Shown one piece after another: positions 9,188 to 17,033 of a DNA stretch of 64,000 nucleotides. The position numbers and the translations under genes are program-made. Each line of letters opens with the position of its first letter. Within the stretch, counting starts at the first letter, position 1. The notes under the pieces were generated by a model that saw only the letters and a program-made list of their open reading frames with translations, was not told the origin of the DNA and made no database searches. Origin of the DNA: CALDCK01 sp050618055 (GTDB lineage Bacteria > Myxococcota_A > UBA9160 > SMWR01); NCBI GenBank assembly GCA_050618055.1, contig JBNLVK010000248.1, positions 25,367 to 89,366 of the forward strand. The letters are read 5' to 3'.

Positions 9188-9841
9188 GTGAGCCCCGCCA
9201 ACACGACTCCCGCCCCTGCGCGCCTCGACGCCCCCACCCTCGCGCGGGCGCGCCGCCACCTGATGCGCCGCGACCCGAAGCTGGCGGAGATCTGCCGCGA
9301 GGTGGGCGCCTGCTCGATGGAGCAGCGGGGCGATCCCTACCGGGCGCTGGTGCGCTCGGTGGTCTTCCAGCAGCTGGCCGGAAGCGCGGCCCGCGCCATC
9401 GACGCCCGGCTGCGCGCGCCGCACCGGGGTCGCTACCCGAAGCCGGCCGACCTGCTGGCGCTGCGCACCGCCGACCTGCGCAAGGCGGGCCTTTCGCGCC
9501 AGAAGATCGCCGCCGTGCGCGCGGTCGCCGAGGCGTTCGACTCGGGCGAGCTCGACAACCGGAGGCTGCGGCGCATGGACGACGACGCGGTGGTGGAGGC
9601 CGTCACCCGGGTGAAGGGCATCGGCACCTGGACCGCCCACATGCTGCTGATGTTCTCGCTGGGGCGGCCCGACGTGCTGCCGGTGGGCGACTACGGCGTG
9701 CGCAAGGGCGCCATGCTGCTCTACGGCCTGCCGGAGCTGCCGAAGGCCGACGCGCTCGGCGCGCTGGCCGAGCCCTGGCGCCCCTACCGGAGCGTCGCGT
9801 CCTGGTACCTGTGGCGCGCGACCGAGACGATCACGCCGTAG
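9188..9841 (+). CDS. DNA-3-methyladenine glycosylase II-like enzyme (HhH-GPD, AlkA type)
   Basis: 217 residues from a GTG start. The helix-hairpin-helix element is VKGIGTWTA (142-150) and the catalytic aspartate lies in PVGDYGV (Asp168), typical of the HhH-GPD superfamily and of AlkA-type glycosylases. An N-terminal SVVFQQLAGSAARAI segment (57-71) is also characteristic. The enzyme would remove alkylated purines from DNA and leave abasic sites. It lacks the N-terminal domain of full AlkA and has no FeS cluster cysteines. GTG 9188 is preferred over the internal ATG at 9263 because the latter would trim the first helix. It diverges from pilB with a 120-bp gap. A second AlkA domain is encoded at 40082-41542. 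Confidence 0.85.
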   Translation: MSPANTTPAPARLDAPTLARARRHLMRRDPKLAEICREVGACSMEQRGDPYRALVRSVVFQQLAGSAARAIDARLRAPHRGRYPKPADLLALRTADLRKAGLSRQKIAAVRAVAEAFDSGELDNRRLRRMDDDAVVEAVTRVKGIGTWTAHMLLMFSLGRPDVLPVGDYGVRKGAMLLYGLPELPKADALGALAEPWRPYRSVASWYLWRATETITP

Positions 9842-9850
9842 CCCGAAGGG

Positions 9851-10225
9851 CTAGCGCGAGCAGGTCACTCCGGCCGGCTGGTAGAGGATCTTGTCGCCCT
9901 CGCCGTAGATGCAGCTGCCGCCCTTCTTGCGGGGCGCTGCGGGTGCCGCGTTCGGATCGGTCAGGCCCAGGCGGTCCATGCCCTTGTCGAGCTGGCGCTC
10001 GCGGTGCTGGTAGTACCGCTCGCTCTGCTCCTTCTGGTGCTCCTGCCACTCCCGGCGGGCCTGCTCCCGCTCCTCCCGGTAGCGCTCCTCACGCTCCTCC
10101 CGCTCCCATTCCTCCGCGTAGTTGCGGCGGCGGCTGCTGCGGGCGTCGGCGGGCTCGGGGAGCACGAAGGTGGCCACCACGACCAGTCCGAAGGCGACGC
10201 TGAGGGTTCGAAGAAACGTGTCCAT
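9851..10225 (-). CDS. Small secreted protein with a highly charged helix, unknown function
   Basis: 124 residues. A signal peptide covers about residues 1-28 with a likely cleavage after PADA. Residues 33-80 are almost entirely Glu and Arg with Gln and Tyr (for example EREEREERYREEREQARRE), predicting a long charged helix or coiled coil. The C-terminal part has two cysteines (near residues 104 and 122) that could form a disulfide in the periplasm. No family is recognised. It is convergent with the glycosylase gene, with a 9-bp gap. The repetitive Glu/Arg codons are low complexity, so the central part says little about function, but the signal peptide and C-terminal cysteines support a real gene. 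Confidence 0.6.
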   Translation of the reverse strand: MDTFLRTLSVAFGLVVVATFVLPEPADARSSRRRNYAEEWEREEREERYREEREQARREWQEHQKEQSERYYQHRERQLDKGMDRLGLTDPNAAPAAPRKKGGSCIYGEGDKILYQPAGVTCSR

Positions 10226-10421
10226 GGGGGGTCTCCCAAGGCAGTTGGGGTGAGTTTCCTACGTATCGCCCTGTGTCGCAGGTCACTGAAGGGGGAAACC
10301 CCGGGCCTGGCACGGTGCCCCCGCGGGGCGCTTGGGATGGCCTGAGGGAGCCGTACAAGGGAGGGCGGGCCACTACACTGCCGCAGTTCTGCCAACGGAT
10401 GAGAGAGGTGAGGATCGAGGC

Positions 10422-11249
10422 ATGAAGTCGACGCCGCTGCGCACCCTGGGAACGCTCCTCTGCCTGCTGGCCTGGGTCGCCTGCGGCGACCACGAGCACG
10501 CCGGTCACGCCGGTCACACGAACCCCATGCCCGCAGCCACCCACGACGCACCCATGGAGGACGGCGTCGCCGTGTTCTCCGAGCTGCCCGAGTTCGCGCT
10601 GGTGGACCAGGACGGCGCCCCCTACGACCGCACGTCGCTCACCCGCGCGATCACCGTCGCCGACTTCGTCTTCACGACGTGCCCCGACTTCTGTCCCCTG
10701 CTGACCAGCGCGATGGCGAAGCTCCAGAGGGAGCTGGCCGCCGACCCGACGCTGCGCGACGTGCGCCTGGTGAGCTTCAGCGTCGATCCCGAGACCGACA
10801 CGCCGGAGGCCTTCACCGCGTACGCCGGCCGCTACGACGCGGACCTGTCGCGCTGGAGCTTCGTCACCGGCGAGCGCCCGGCGCTGATCGAGCTGATCGA
10901 GAAGGGCTACAAGCTGCCCGTCATGAAGAACCCGGACGCCGAAGGGTCTCCGTTCCTGCACAGCGACCGGTTCGTGCTGACCGACACCCAGGGCCGCATC
11001 CGCGGCTACTACGCGGCGCTCGAGGACGAGGGGCGCGCGCAGCTGCTGGCCGACCTGCGCAGGCTGGCCGCCGCCGCGCCGTCCGCCGCCGCGCTCGAGC
11101 GCCCGGCCGACCGCGGCCCGGGTCAGTGGGCGGCGACGCGGGCGGTGAACGCGCGACGGACGATGGCGCAGCCCTCCGCATCGCCCTCGCAGATGCCGAA
11201 CTTCGCGTGGCCGCCGAGGGTGGCCGCCTCCTCGCCGTCCAGCACGTAG
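10422..11249 (+). CDS. SCO1/SenC-family copper chaperone lipoprotein
   Basis: 275 residues. The signal peptide ends in WVAC (Cys21), so this is a lipoprotein. The copper site is complete: CPDFC (Cys87, Cys91) and His180 in FLHSDRF. The fold is thioredoxin-like. The family delivers copper to cytochrome oxidase or acts as a thiol-disulfide protein in the periplasm. The mature N-terminus is His-rich (DHEHAGHAGH, 23-32), possibly an extra metal-binding tail. The ATG follows a purine-rich stretch (GAGAGAGGTGAGGATCGAGG). The SCO domain should finish near residue 220. The frame then stays open for about 55 residues opposite the 3' end of the convergent lipoprotein gene, giving a 127-bp overlap, so the extreme C-terminus is doubtful. 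Confidence 0.85.
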   Translation: MKSTPLRTLGTLLCLLAWVACGDHEHAGHAGHTNPMPAATHDAPMEDGVAVFSELPEFALVDQDGAPYDRTSLTRAITVADFVFTTCPDFCPLLTSAMAKLQRELAADPTLRDVRLVSFSVDPETDTPEAFTAYAGRYDADLSRWSFVTGERPALIELIEKGYKLPVMKNPDAEGSPFLHSDRFVLTDTQGRIRGYYAALEDEGRAQLLADLRRLAAAAPSAAALERPADRGPGQWAATRAVNARRTMAQPSASPSQMPNFAWPPRVAASSPSST

Positions 11250-11563
11250 TCGGCCCCGAACTCGAACGCGTCCCGGGTGTCCAGGAGGGCGGCGTCGCGG
11301 TGCTGCTCGGCCGGGTCGACGCGGCAGTCGGCGTTGGCGTCGAAGCGCAGCGAGACGGGCGCGTCGTCGGCCAGGTGCCAGTCGCCGCGGGTCTCGACGC
11401 GCACGCGCAGGCTTCCGTCGGTGCCTTCCGGACCCGGCCCGGTCCCGAGCCAGACCGCGAAGCGCGCTTCTTCGACGAGGAGCTGCGGTTCGCCGGCCGG
11501 CGTGGTCTCGCCGGCTCCGCAGGCGAGGGCGGCGAGTATGACGAGAAGGGCCGGGCGTCTCAC
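11123..11563 (-). CDS. Putative lipoprotein, unknown function
   Basis: 146 residues with a lipoprotein signal ending in LAC (Cys15). The mature part has alternating hydrophobic and charged segments suggestive of a beta-sandwich, for example GSLRVRVETRGDWHL and DAPVSLRFDANADCRV. Three further cysteines may form disulfides. No family is recognised. It runs tail-to-tail into the SCO gene with a 127-bp overlap. Its GC-rich codon pattern and lipobox support it as the real gene on that stretch, with the SCO tail likely read-through. Confidence 0.6.
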   Translation of the reverse strand: MRRPALLVILAALACGAGETTPAGEPQLLVEEARFAVWLGTGPGPEGTDGSLRVRVETRGDWHLADDAPVSLRFDANADCRVDPAEQHRDAALLDTRDAFEFGADYVLDGEEAATLGGHAKFGICEGDAEGCAIVRRAFTARVAAH

Positions 11564-11794
11564 CCGCGCGCCGCCAGCCGGTCCGTCGACGAGGGGTCGG
11601 GCACCACGGCCGCGCAGTATAGCCCGGCGAGGGGTTCCACCCGCGCAGCCGTCGCCGGCGCGCCTGTGCCAGACTGGTCCGCGGAGACCCGCCGGCTACC
11701 GGCTGATCGAAGAGTGCGTCGGCTGGCTGGGCGCCCGGGCGATCCGGTGGGTGCTGCTCTTCGCGGAGGGAAAGCCGGTGAGGTCGGACGCGCG

Positions 11795-12739
11795 GTGAGC
11801 ACGGCCACGATCCACTACCTCGTCCGCTCCGCCTACGCCTACACGCTGACGGAATGGATCGACTCCTATTCCGCCTGGAAGCCACGCATCCGGATCGTCC
11901 CCTACGAGAGCCTGGGCGGCTGGCTCGGCCCGGGCGTCTTCGTCTTCACGGACCTCGAGCGGCTCTCCCCGCCGCTCCGGCGCCGGGCGGCTGCGGTGCG
12001 CGAGGCCGCGATGCGGGCCGGGTGCCCGGTGCAGAACGATCCGCTGCGCTCGATGGGTCGCTTCGATCTCCAGCAGGTCCTGAGCAACGACTTCCGCGTC
12101 CACCGGGCGGAGGGCGGCGACGCGAGCATGCTCTCCGACGTGCGCTTTCCGGTCTTCCTGCGCGACGAGGACGAGCACGGCGGACAGTCCGAGCTGATCC
12201 GCGACCGGACCCGCCTCGAACGCGCGCTGGCCAAGCGTCCGGGCAGCCTGGTGGTCGAGTTCCTGGACACCTCCGACGCGAACGGCCTGTTTCGCAAGTA
12301 CGCGGCCACGCGCATCGGCGACGCGCTGTTCGCGCGCCACCTCTTCTACAACCGGCGCTGGAAGGTGCGCCAGGCGCGGGTCTTCGGCGAGGAGCTGGCC
12401 CGCGAGGAGCTCGACTACGTGCGCGACTTCCCGCACCGCGAAGAGGTCGCGGCGGCCTTCGAGAAGGCCCGCATCGAGTTCGGGCGCATCGACTACGCCT
12501 TCTACGAGGGCCGCCTCCCGATCTGGGCGATCAACACCAACCCGCACCTGAAGACCGCCGTGCTCTCCACCAACGACCACGGCCGCGAAGCCCACGCGCT
12601 CGCCGACGCCTACGTCGACCGAGCCTTCGAGGCCCTGCTCGCGAAGGTCCCGGCCGACGCGGAGCGCGTCTGGTGCGGATCCCGCCTGCGCGCCGCGGCC
12701 GGCGCCATGCGAACGGGCCGCCCGCGCATCCGACGCTAG
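11795..12739 (+). CDS. ATP-grasp-like protein, unknown substrate
   Basis: 314 residues from a GTG start. The C-terminal half contains features seen in ATP-grasp ligases: an acidic, asparagine-ending metal site (FGRIDYAFYEGRLPIWAINT, then NP), preceded by basic phosphate-binding segments such as RWKVRQARVFG. The N-terminal half has FVFTDLERLSPPLRRRA and PVFLRDEDEHGG, which could be the pre-ATP-grasp and nucleotide lobes. No signal peptide or membrane span is seen, so it is probably cytoplasmic. It lies 231 bp from the divergent lipoprotein gene and just before the tRNA-associated repeats. The ATP-grasp assignment rests on the INTNP-type motif and overall order and is tentative; the substrate is unknown. 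Confidence 0.6.
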   Translation: MSTATIHYLVRSAYAYTLTEWIDSYSAWKPRIRIVPYESLGGWLGPGVFVFTDLERLSPPLRRRAAAVREAAMRAGCPVQNDPLRSMGRFDLQQVLSNDFRVHRAEGGDASMLSDVRFPVFLRDEDEHGGQSELIRDRTRLERALAKRPGSLVVEFLDTSDANGLFRKYAATRIGDALFARHLFYNRRWKVRQARVFGEELAREELDYVRDFPHREEVAAAFEKARIEFGRIDYAFYEGRLPIWAINTNPHLKTAVLSTNDHGREAHALADAYVDRAFEALLAKVPADAERVWCGSRLRAAAGAMRTGRPRIRR

Positions 12740-12762
12740 CGGCGCGGTATGGGGCGGCACGT

Positions 12763-12980
12763 GGCGTCCCCAACGGGAGTCGCTCCAGAGCGATGGAGGG
12801 GAAGCCGACATCGCGACGAACGCCGCGTTGGGGAACCCATGTCGCCGCAGGGCAGCGGCAAGGCGTCCCCAACGGGAGTCGCTCCAGAGCGATGGAGGGG
12901 AAGCCGACATCGCGACGAACGCCGCGTTGGGGAACCCATGTCGCCGCAGGGCGGCGGCATGGCGTCCCCAACGGGAGTCG
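12763..12980 (-). repeat. Two 99-bp tandem repeats carrying copies of the tRNA-Glu 3' end
   Basis: Units lie at 12763-12861 and 12862-12960 and differ at 2 of 99 bases. A third copy of the first 20 bases (12961-12980) is the 3' part of the tRNA-Glu gene itself. Read on the minus strand, each unit ends with the tRNA segment from the T-loop through the acceptor stem into CCA. Each unit also holds an inverted pair (TCCCCAACG and CGTTGGGGA) and two smaller hairpins (TCGCT/AGCGA and CGCG/CGCG). The repeats lie directly downstream of the tRNA in its direction of transcription. They may be remnants of repeated integration at the tRNA 3' end or tandem duplication of a small structured element. Confidence 0.9.
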
Positions 12981-13035
12981 AACCCGTGTTGCCGCCTTGA
13001 AAGGGCGGAGTCCTAGGCCTCTAGACGATGGGGAC
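12960..13035 (-). tRNA. tRNA-Glu (anticodon TTC), CCA encoded
   Basis: A complete cloverleaf reads on the minus strand. The acceptor stem is GTCCCCA paired with TGGGGAC, the discriminator is G, and CCA is encoded at 12962-12960. The anticodon arm is CCGCC-CTTTCAA-GGCGG with anticodon TTC. The T arm is ACGGG-TTCGACT-CCCGT. The sequence is close to canonical bacterial tRNA-Glu. It decodes GAA/GAG. Its 3' end is copied in the two downstream tandem repeats. Confidence 0.96.
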
Positions 13036-13187
13036 GCGACCGGGCTTCCGTCGCCTGCCAAGCGGCCTTGCGGGGCCGGGACAGGGTGGGGCGGCGCGGG
13101 CGGGCGAGGATAACGCGGGGCCGTTTCCGGGCCACCCCGCGGCGCCCCGGCCGTCGTAGGATGGGCGCGCGCAGGGAAGGAGCGGAC

Positions 13188-14963
13188 ATGTCGGGCTGGA
13201 CGGGCTCGCGGGCGGTGCGCACCGCCGCGGCGGCGCTTTGCGCGCTGGCCGTCACGGGGCTGGGCTGTGCGGGAAGCGGGCAGGGCCAGGGCAGCGGCGG
13301 ACGCGTGGCCACCGGCTTCCCCGAGCGTGCCACGCTCGACCGGCTGGCCGCGGCGCCGGCGCCCGACGTGGCCGAGTTCACGCTGGGCTACCGGGACGCC
13401 GGCGAGTGGGACCTCTCCGGCCCGTTCCCGGACGTGGTCGACCTCAGCCCGCGAGAGGGCGACCTGCCCTGGGACGGGCTGGTCGACCGCATCGTCGCCT
13501 CGCGCGCCGGGCTGGTGGTGGCCAGCGAGGGCATGGAGTGCTTCGCCCGCGAGGCGGGGAGCTTCCTGGTGGAGCACGACGCGCTGCCCGGACTCGGCCT
13601 CCAGCGCTTCTTCGCCGGACGCTGCGGCGTCGCCACCGGCACCCCGCAGCTCTTCACGCTGAACTGGACGACGCCGGTTCCCTACTCGTTGGACCAGGCC
13701 ATCGCCGAGCTGGACGAGCAGATCGACGGTCACCTGCGCGAGCGCGTGGTGGGCGGTCCGCTCGACGTGGGCCTGTGGATGACCACCGGCGCCGACCGGG
13801 TCGACCTGGTGGTGGCCACCGGCAAGCGCCTGGTGCGCGTCGACCCGGTGCCGACCACGCCCCGCGACGGCCGCGTGGTGCTGCGGGGCGAGGTGCTCAC
13901 CACGGCCCGCGGCATCGAGGCCCTGGTGACGCGCGGCCGCCTGGCCTGGAACGAGTGCGAGGCCGACGGGAACGTGCGGCTACCGCGCTTCGCGATCACC
14001 TGCCAGGTCGACCCGGACGACCGCACCGCCTGGGTGAGCCTGGCGCTCTACCGCCACGGCTCGATCCTGGGACGCACCGCGCTGGAGGTGCTGGTCCGGC
14101 CCCGGGGCGACCCGGTGCGCGGCTACCGGCGCCACGCCTACACCGGGCCGCGACCCGTCGACGGTCCGGAGGCCATGTCGAGTGCCTTCCTCGAGGTGCT
14201 GAACGCGGTGCGCGGCGAGGCCGACGCGCCGCCGCTGGTCTACGAGGTGGAGCAGAGCGCGACGGCCACCGAGGTGGCGCCCCACTACTTCCAGGCGCTG
14301 ATGGATCCGGCGGCGGAGCGGGCGGCCGAGGTGGTGGCGCTGGGCATGATGGCCGGCTGGGAGGTGGACGCGCTGGTGCAGGAGGGCCGCTTCACGTCGA
14401 TGTGGCTGATCGAGAGCGGCGACGTGGCCAGCATGCTCTCCGACGCCCTCGAGTTCCCGAGCGTGCGTCGCGCGCTTCTGGCGCCCGAGACGGCGCGCCT
14501 GGCGGTGGGTCCGCTGTCGATCGAGGAGGAGGGCGTGCGCGCCATTGCGGCGATCGCCGCCACCTACCGCCTCTTCTCCGAGTCGGACCACCGCAAGCAC
14601 GCCGCCTACGTCCACGACCGTCTGGCGGTGGCGCGGGTCGAGCGGAAGCGGCTGATCCCGCGCGAGATCGATCGGGTGCGCCCGCTGGCGCTGGACGCGG
14701 CGCGGCGGGTCCAGGCGGGGCTGGACCCGAAGCAGGCGCTGGGCGACTGGATCGAGGAGACGGTCCAGGTGCTCGGCCGCTCGGTCACCGGCTGGTACGC
14801 CGAGGTCCAGGACCTGGACGAGATCGTCTTCCCCGACAGCTTCCTCGACCCCCGGCGCCTGGAGGTCTCCATCTCGGTGGCCCTGCGGCGGCCGCCCGAC
14901 GAGCCCTGGGGCCGCTACGTGGTGATGATGGTCGGCAGCGAGCCCGAGGCGCGCCGGCTCTAG
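13188..14963 (+). CDS. Large lipoprotein with a possible CAP-like segment, unknown function
   Basis: 591 residues. A signal peptide ends in GLGC (Cys27). The ATG follows GGGAAGGAGCGGAC, a good ribosome site. The body shows no clear enzyme motif. Near residues 335-370 the segment FLEVLNAVRGEADAPPLVYE followed by EQSATATEVA resembles the opening helix of CAP/SCP1 extracellular domains (VNAVRAEHGLPPL-type), but the other CAP histidines are not evident, so this is only a hint. It is transcribed toward alkB, whose start is 22 bp after its stop, but alkB seems to have its own promoter. Probably a periplasmic or outer-membrane-anchored protein. Confidence 0.65.
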   Translation: MSGWTGSRAVRTAAAALCALAVTGLGCAGSGQGQGSGGRVATGFPERATLDRLAAAPAPDVAEFTLGYRDAGEWDLSGPFPDVVDLSPREGDLPWDGLVDRIVASRAGLVVASEGMECFAREAGSFLVEHDALPGLGLQRFFAGRCGVATGTPQLFTLNWTTPVPYSLDQAIAELDEQIDGHLRERVVGGPLDVGLWMTTGADRVDLVVATGKRLVRVDPVPTTPRDGRVVLRGEVLTTARGIEALVTRGRLAWNECEADGNVRLPRFAITCQVDPDDRTAWVSLALYRHGSILGRTALEVLVRPRGDPVRGYRRHAYTGPRPVDGPEAMSSAFLEVLNAVRGEADAPPLVYEVEQSATATEVAPHYFQALMDPAAERAAEVVALGMMAGWEVDALVQEGRFTSMWLIESGDVASMLSDALEFPSVRRALLAPETARLAVGPLSIEEEGVRAIAAIAATYRLFSESDHRKHAAYVHDRLAVARVERKRLIPREIDRVRPLALDAARRVQAGLDPKQALGDWIEETVQVLGRSVTGWYAEVQDLDEIVFPDSFLDPRRLEVSISVALRRPPDEPWGRYVVMMVGSEPEARRL

Positions 14964-14973
14964 CGGGGCACGC

Positions 14974-14995
14974 TATACTTACCGCATGGTAAGTA
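14974..14995 (+). promoter_or_regulatory. Predicted -10 box and perfect palindromic operator over the alkB start codon
   Basis: TACTTACC (14976-14983) and GGTAAGTA (14988-14995) form a perfect 8-bp inverted repeat with a 4-bp GCAT spacer; the alkB ATG at 14986 lies inside it. TATACT (14974-14979) fits a -10 box and would place the transcription start at or next to the ATG, giving a leaderless mRNA. No convincing -35 or Shine-Dalgarno site is seen. The symmetry and size suit a TetR-family repressor, and a repressor bound here would block alkB directly. The regulator is not in the window. Confidence 0.6.
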
Positions 14996-16440
14996 GCACG
15001 GCCCCCGCCGAGACCTCGGTCCCCCGGGCGCTGCCGGTCTGGGGCGTGGCTCGCGTCTGGCTGCGGCACCTGCTCTCGCTCTACATCCCGGCGGTCAGCC
15101 TGGGCTTCCTCTACACCGGGCCCCACGTCTGGTACCTGGCCATCCCCTGGATGTTCCCCCTCGTGGTGGCCCACCAGCTCGACTGCGCGCCCTGGTCCGA
15201 GCGGCGCCAGCCCGACGAGACCCTGCCCGACTGGCCCTTCGACCTGCTGGTCTACGTGCTGGCCGGCCTCCAGCTCTGGATCGTGGCGGCGACCGTCGAG
15301 CTGTTCACGCGCCAGGCCGTCTTCTCGGTCGACATGGCCATGGTGCTGCTGCTGGTGGGTGGCGCCTCGGGCTTCTCGATCATCACCGCCCACGAGCTGA
15401 TCCACCGCAAGCGCAAGGCCGAGCAGTGGCTCGGCCGGCTGCTGCTCTCGACCGTGCTCTACGAGCACTTCTACACCGAGCACCTGCGCGGTCACCACGT
15501 GCGCGTGGGCACGCCCGCCGATCCGGCGACGGCGCGCTTCGGCGAGTCGTACGAGCCGTTCTTCCGCCGGACGGTGCCGGCCCAGTTCCGCAGCGCCTGG
15601 CGCCTCGAGGCCCGCCGCCTGGGCGACGAGGACATGCCGCTCCTCGACCCGCGCCACCTGCGCAACCGGGTGCTTCACGGGCTGGTCTTCGAGTGGGGCC
15701 TGGCCTTCGGCGTGCTCTTCGTGTTCGGCGTGCCGTCGTTCGTGGCCTTCCTGCTGCAGGCCTTCATGGCGGTGCGGCTGCTCGAGGCGGTGAACTACTT
15801 CGAGCACTGGGGCCTCCAGCGACGCGCCGCCCGGGTGCGGCCGGTCGACTCGTGGGACACCCACAGCGCCTTCACCTACTACGGGCTGGTGGGGCTCTCG
15901 CGCCATGCCGACCACCACGCCTGGCCGGCGCGCCCCTACCCGCAGCTGCGCGTCTTCGACGAGGCGCCGCTGCTGCCCATCGGCTACGTGGGGCTGGTCG
16001 ACCAGGTGATGGCCCAGAACCAGGAGTTCATGCACACGGCCACCGACGAGCTGGCGCGGCGCCGGCTGGGTCCGTTCACCCCGGAAGAGGGCGAGCCGAC
16101 CACGCCGCTCGCCCGCGACGAGGCGCGCGCGAAGCTGGCCGAGGCCCAGCGCGCCGAGGCGTCGAAGAAGCCGGCGCGCAAGAGCCGCCTGCGGCTCTGG
16201 CACGTGCTGCTGGGGATCGTGCTCTTCACGGCGCTGGGGGCCCACCTGGAGAGCGGGGGCATGCCGTTGCTGGCCCGGGTGGCGCTGCACGGCTGGATCC
16301 TGGCGGTGGTGGCCCTGGTGATCTGGATGCAGCGCCGCATCCGCGAGCACCTCGACTACGAAACCCTGGCCTTCGGCGTGGGCTTCGCGGTGATGATTGC
16401 ACTGGGCCTGCTGACCGACGGGGTGCTGGCGGCCCTCTGA
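14986..16440 (+). CDS. alkB: AlkB-type membrane diiron alkane 1-monooxygenase with C-terminal membrane extension
   Basis: 484 residues. The histidine motifs of the non-haem diiron alkane hydroxylases are all present: HELIHRK (136-142), EHLRGHH (165-171), NYFEHWGL (270-277) and RHADHHA (306-312). Several hydrophobic helices precede and separate them, as in inner-membrane AlkB. The enzyme hydroxylates the terminal carbon of alkanes or similar chains, using rubredoxin electrons. After the catalytic part (about residue 350) a charged linker leads to two or three extra hydrophobic segments (395-484) not found in standard AlkB of about 400 residues. No rubredoxin gene or fused rubredoxin domain is seen. 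Expression is probably controlled through the palindrome over the start codon. Chain length preference is unknown. Confidence 0.88.
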   Translation: MVSSTAPAETSVPRALPVWGVARVWLRHLLSLYIPAVSLGFLYTGPHVWYLAIPWMFPLVVAHQLDCAPWSERRQPDETLPDWPFDLLVYVLAGLQLWIVAATVELFTRQAVFSVDMAMVLLLVGGASGFSIITAHELIHRKRKAEQWLGRLLLSTVLYEHFYTEHLRGHHVRVGTPADPATARFGESYEPFFRRTVPAQFRSAWRLEARRLGDEDMPLLDPRHLRNRVLHGLVFEWGLAFGVLFVFGVPSFVAFLLQAFMAVRLLEAVNYFEHWGLQRRAARVRPVDSWDTHSAFTYYGLVGLSRHADHHAWPARPYPQLRVFDEAPLLPIGYVGLVDQVMAQNQEFMHTATDELARRRLGPFTPEEGEPTTPLARDEARAKLAEAQRAEASKKPARKSRLRLWHVLLGIVLFTALGAHLESGGMPLLARVALHGWILAVVALVIWMQRRIREHLDYETLAFGVGFAVMIALGLLTDGVLAAL

Positions 16441-16490
16441 GCCGCTCCCGGCCCCTCAAGGGCCACGCCGGGCCGGCCGACCCAGCCTGC

Positions 16491-17033
16491 ATGGACCCGA
16501 AGACCGATCGCGGCAGCGCCGTCGACCTGCGCGACCTGCGGGCCGACGCCCACGCGCTGTCGGCCGAGGCCTTCGAGGACCGCCACGGCAGCGCCTTCCT
16601 GCTGCTCACGGCCGCCGAGCTCAGCGTGCCGTCCGGACCGTCCACCACCCAGGTGCGGCTGCTCGACGACGAGGAGCACCCGTGCGAGTCGACCGCCAGC
16701 CTTTCGCTGGTGGCCTTCCCGGTGCGCCGCACTGGCCGCTCGGTGGGCCACCTGGTGACGATCGGCCGCGCGTCGAACAACGACCTGGCCGTGCCCGACG
16801 TCAGCATCTCCCGCTTCCACGCCTTCCTGAAGGTGGGCGCGGACGGCGCGTGGCAGATCCAGGACGCAGGCTCGACCAACGGCACGACGGTGAACGGCGA
16901 CCATGTCCCGCAGCAGGGCCACGGAGCCGCCGTCTCGCTCAAGGCCGGCGACACCGTGCGCTTCGGTCAGGTGGAGCTCACGTTCCTGGGCGCGGCGGAG
17001 ATGCAGGGCTTCGTGAAGAAGCTCGAGCGCTAG
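16491..17033 (+). CDS. FHA-domain protein
   Basis: 180 residues. A forkhead-associated domain spans about residues 85-165, with the phosphothreonine-binding signature GRASNND (92-98), SISRFHA (105-111) and DAGSTNGTTVNG (125-136). The first 80 residues have no recognised domain. FHA domains bind phosphothreonine peptides and often work with Ser/Thr kinases or secretion systems; no kinase gene lies nearby. The ATG at 16491 is chosen as the only one in frame before the domain. It lies 50 bp after alkB and may be co-transcribed. The last 56 bp overlap the end of the convergent permease-fusion gene. Confidence 0.85.
   Translation: MDPKTDRGSAVDLRDLRADAHALSAEAFEDRHGSAFLLLTAAELSVPSGPSTTQVRLLDDEEHPCESTASLSLVAFPVRRTGRSVGHLVTIGRASNNDLAVPDVSISRFHAFLKVGADGAWQIQDAGSTNGTTVNGDHVPQQGHGAAVSLKAGDTVRFGQVELTFLGAAEMQGFVKKLER

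Noticed and set aside
12763..12980. CRISPR array
   Set aside because: The units are adjacent, 99 bp long and nearly identical throughout, with no unique spacers and no cas gene.
12749..13016. Short repetitive plus-strand open frames over the 99-bp repeats
   Set aside because: The unit length of 99 is a multiple of 3, so any open frame repeats. The frame reads through the tRNA and has no ribosome site or homology.
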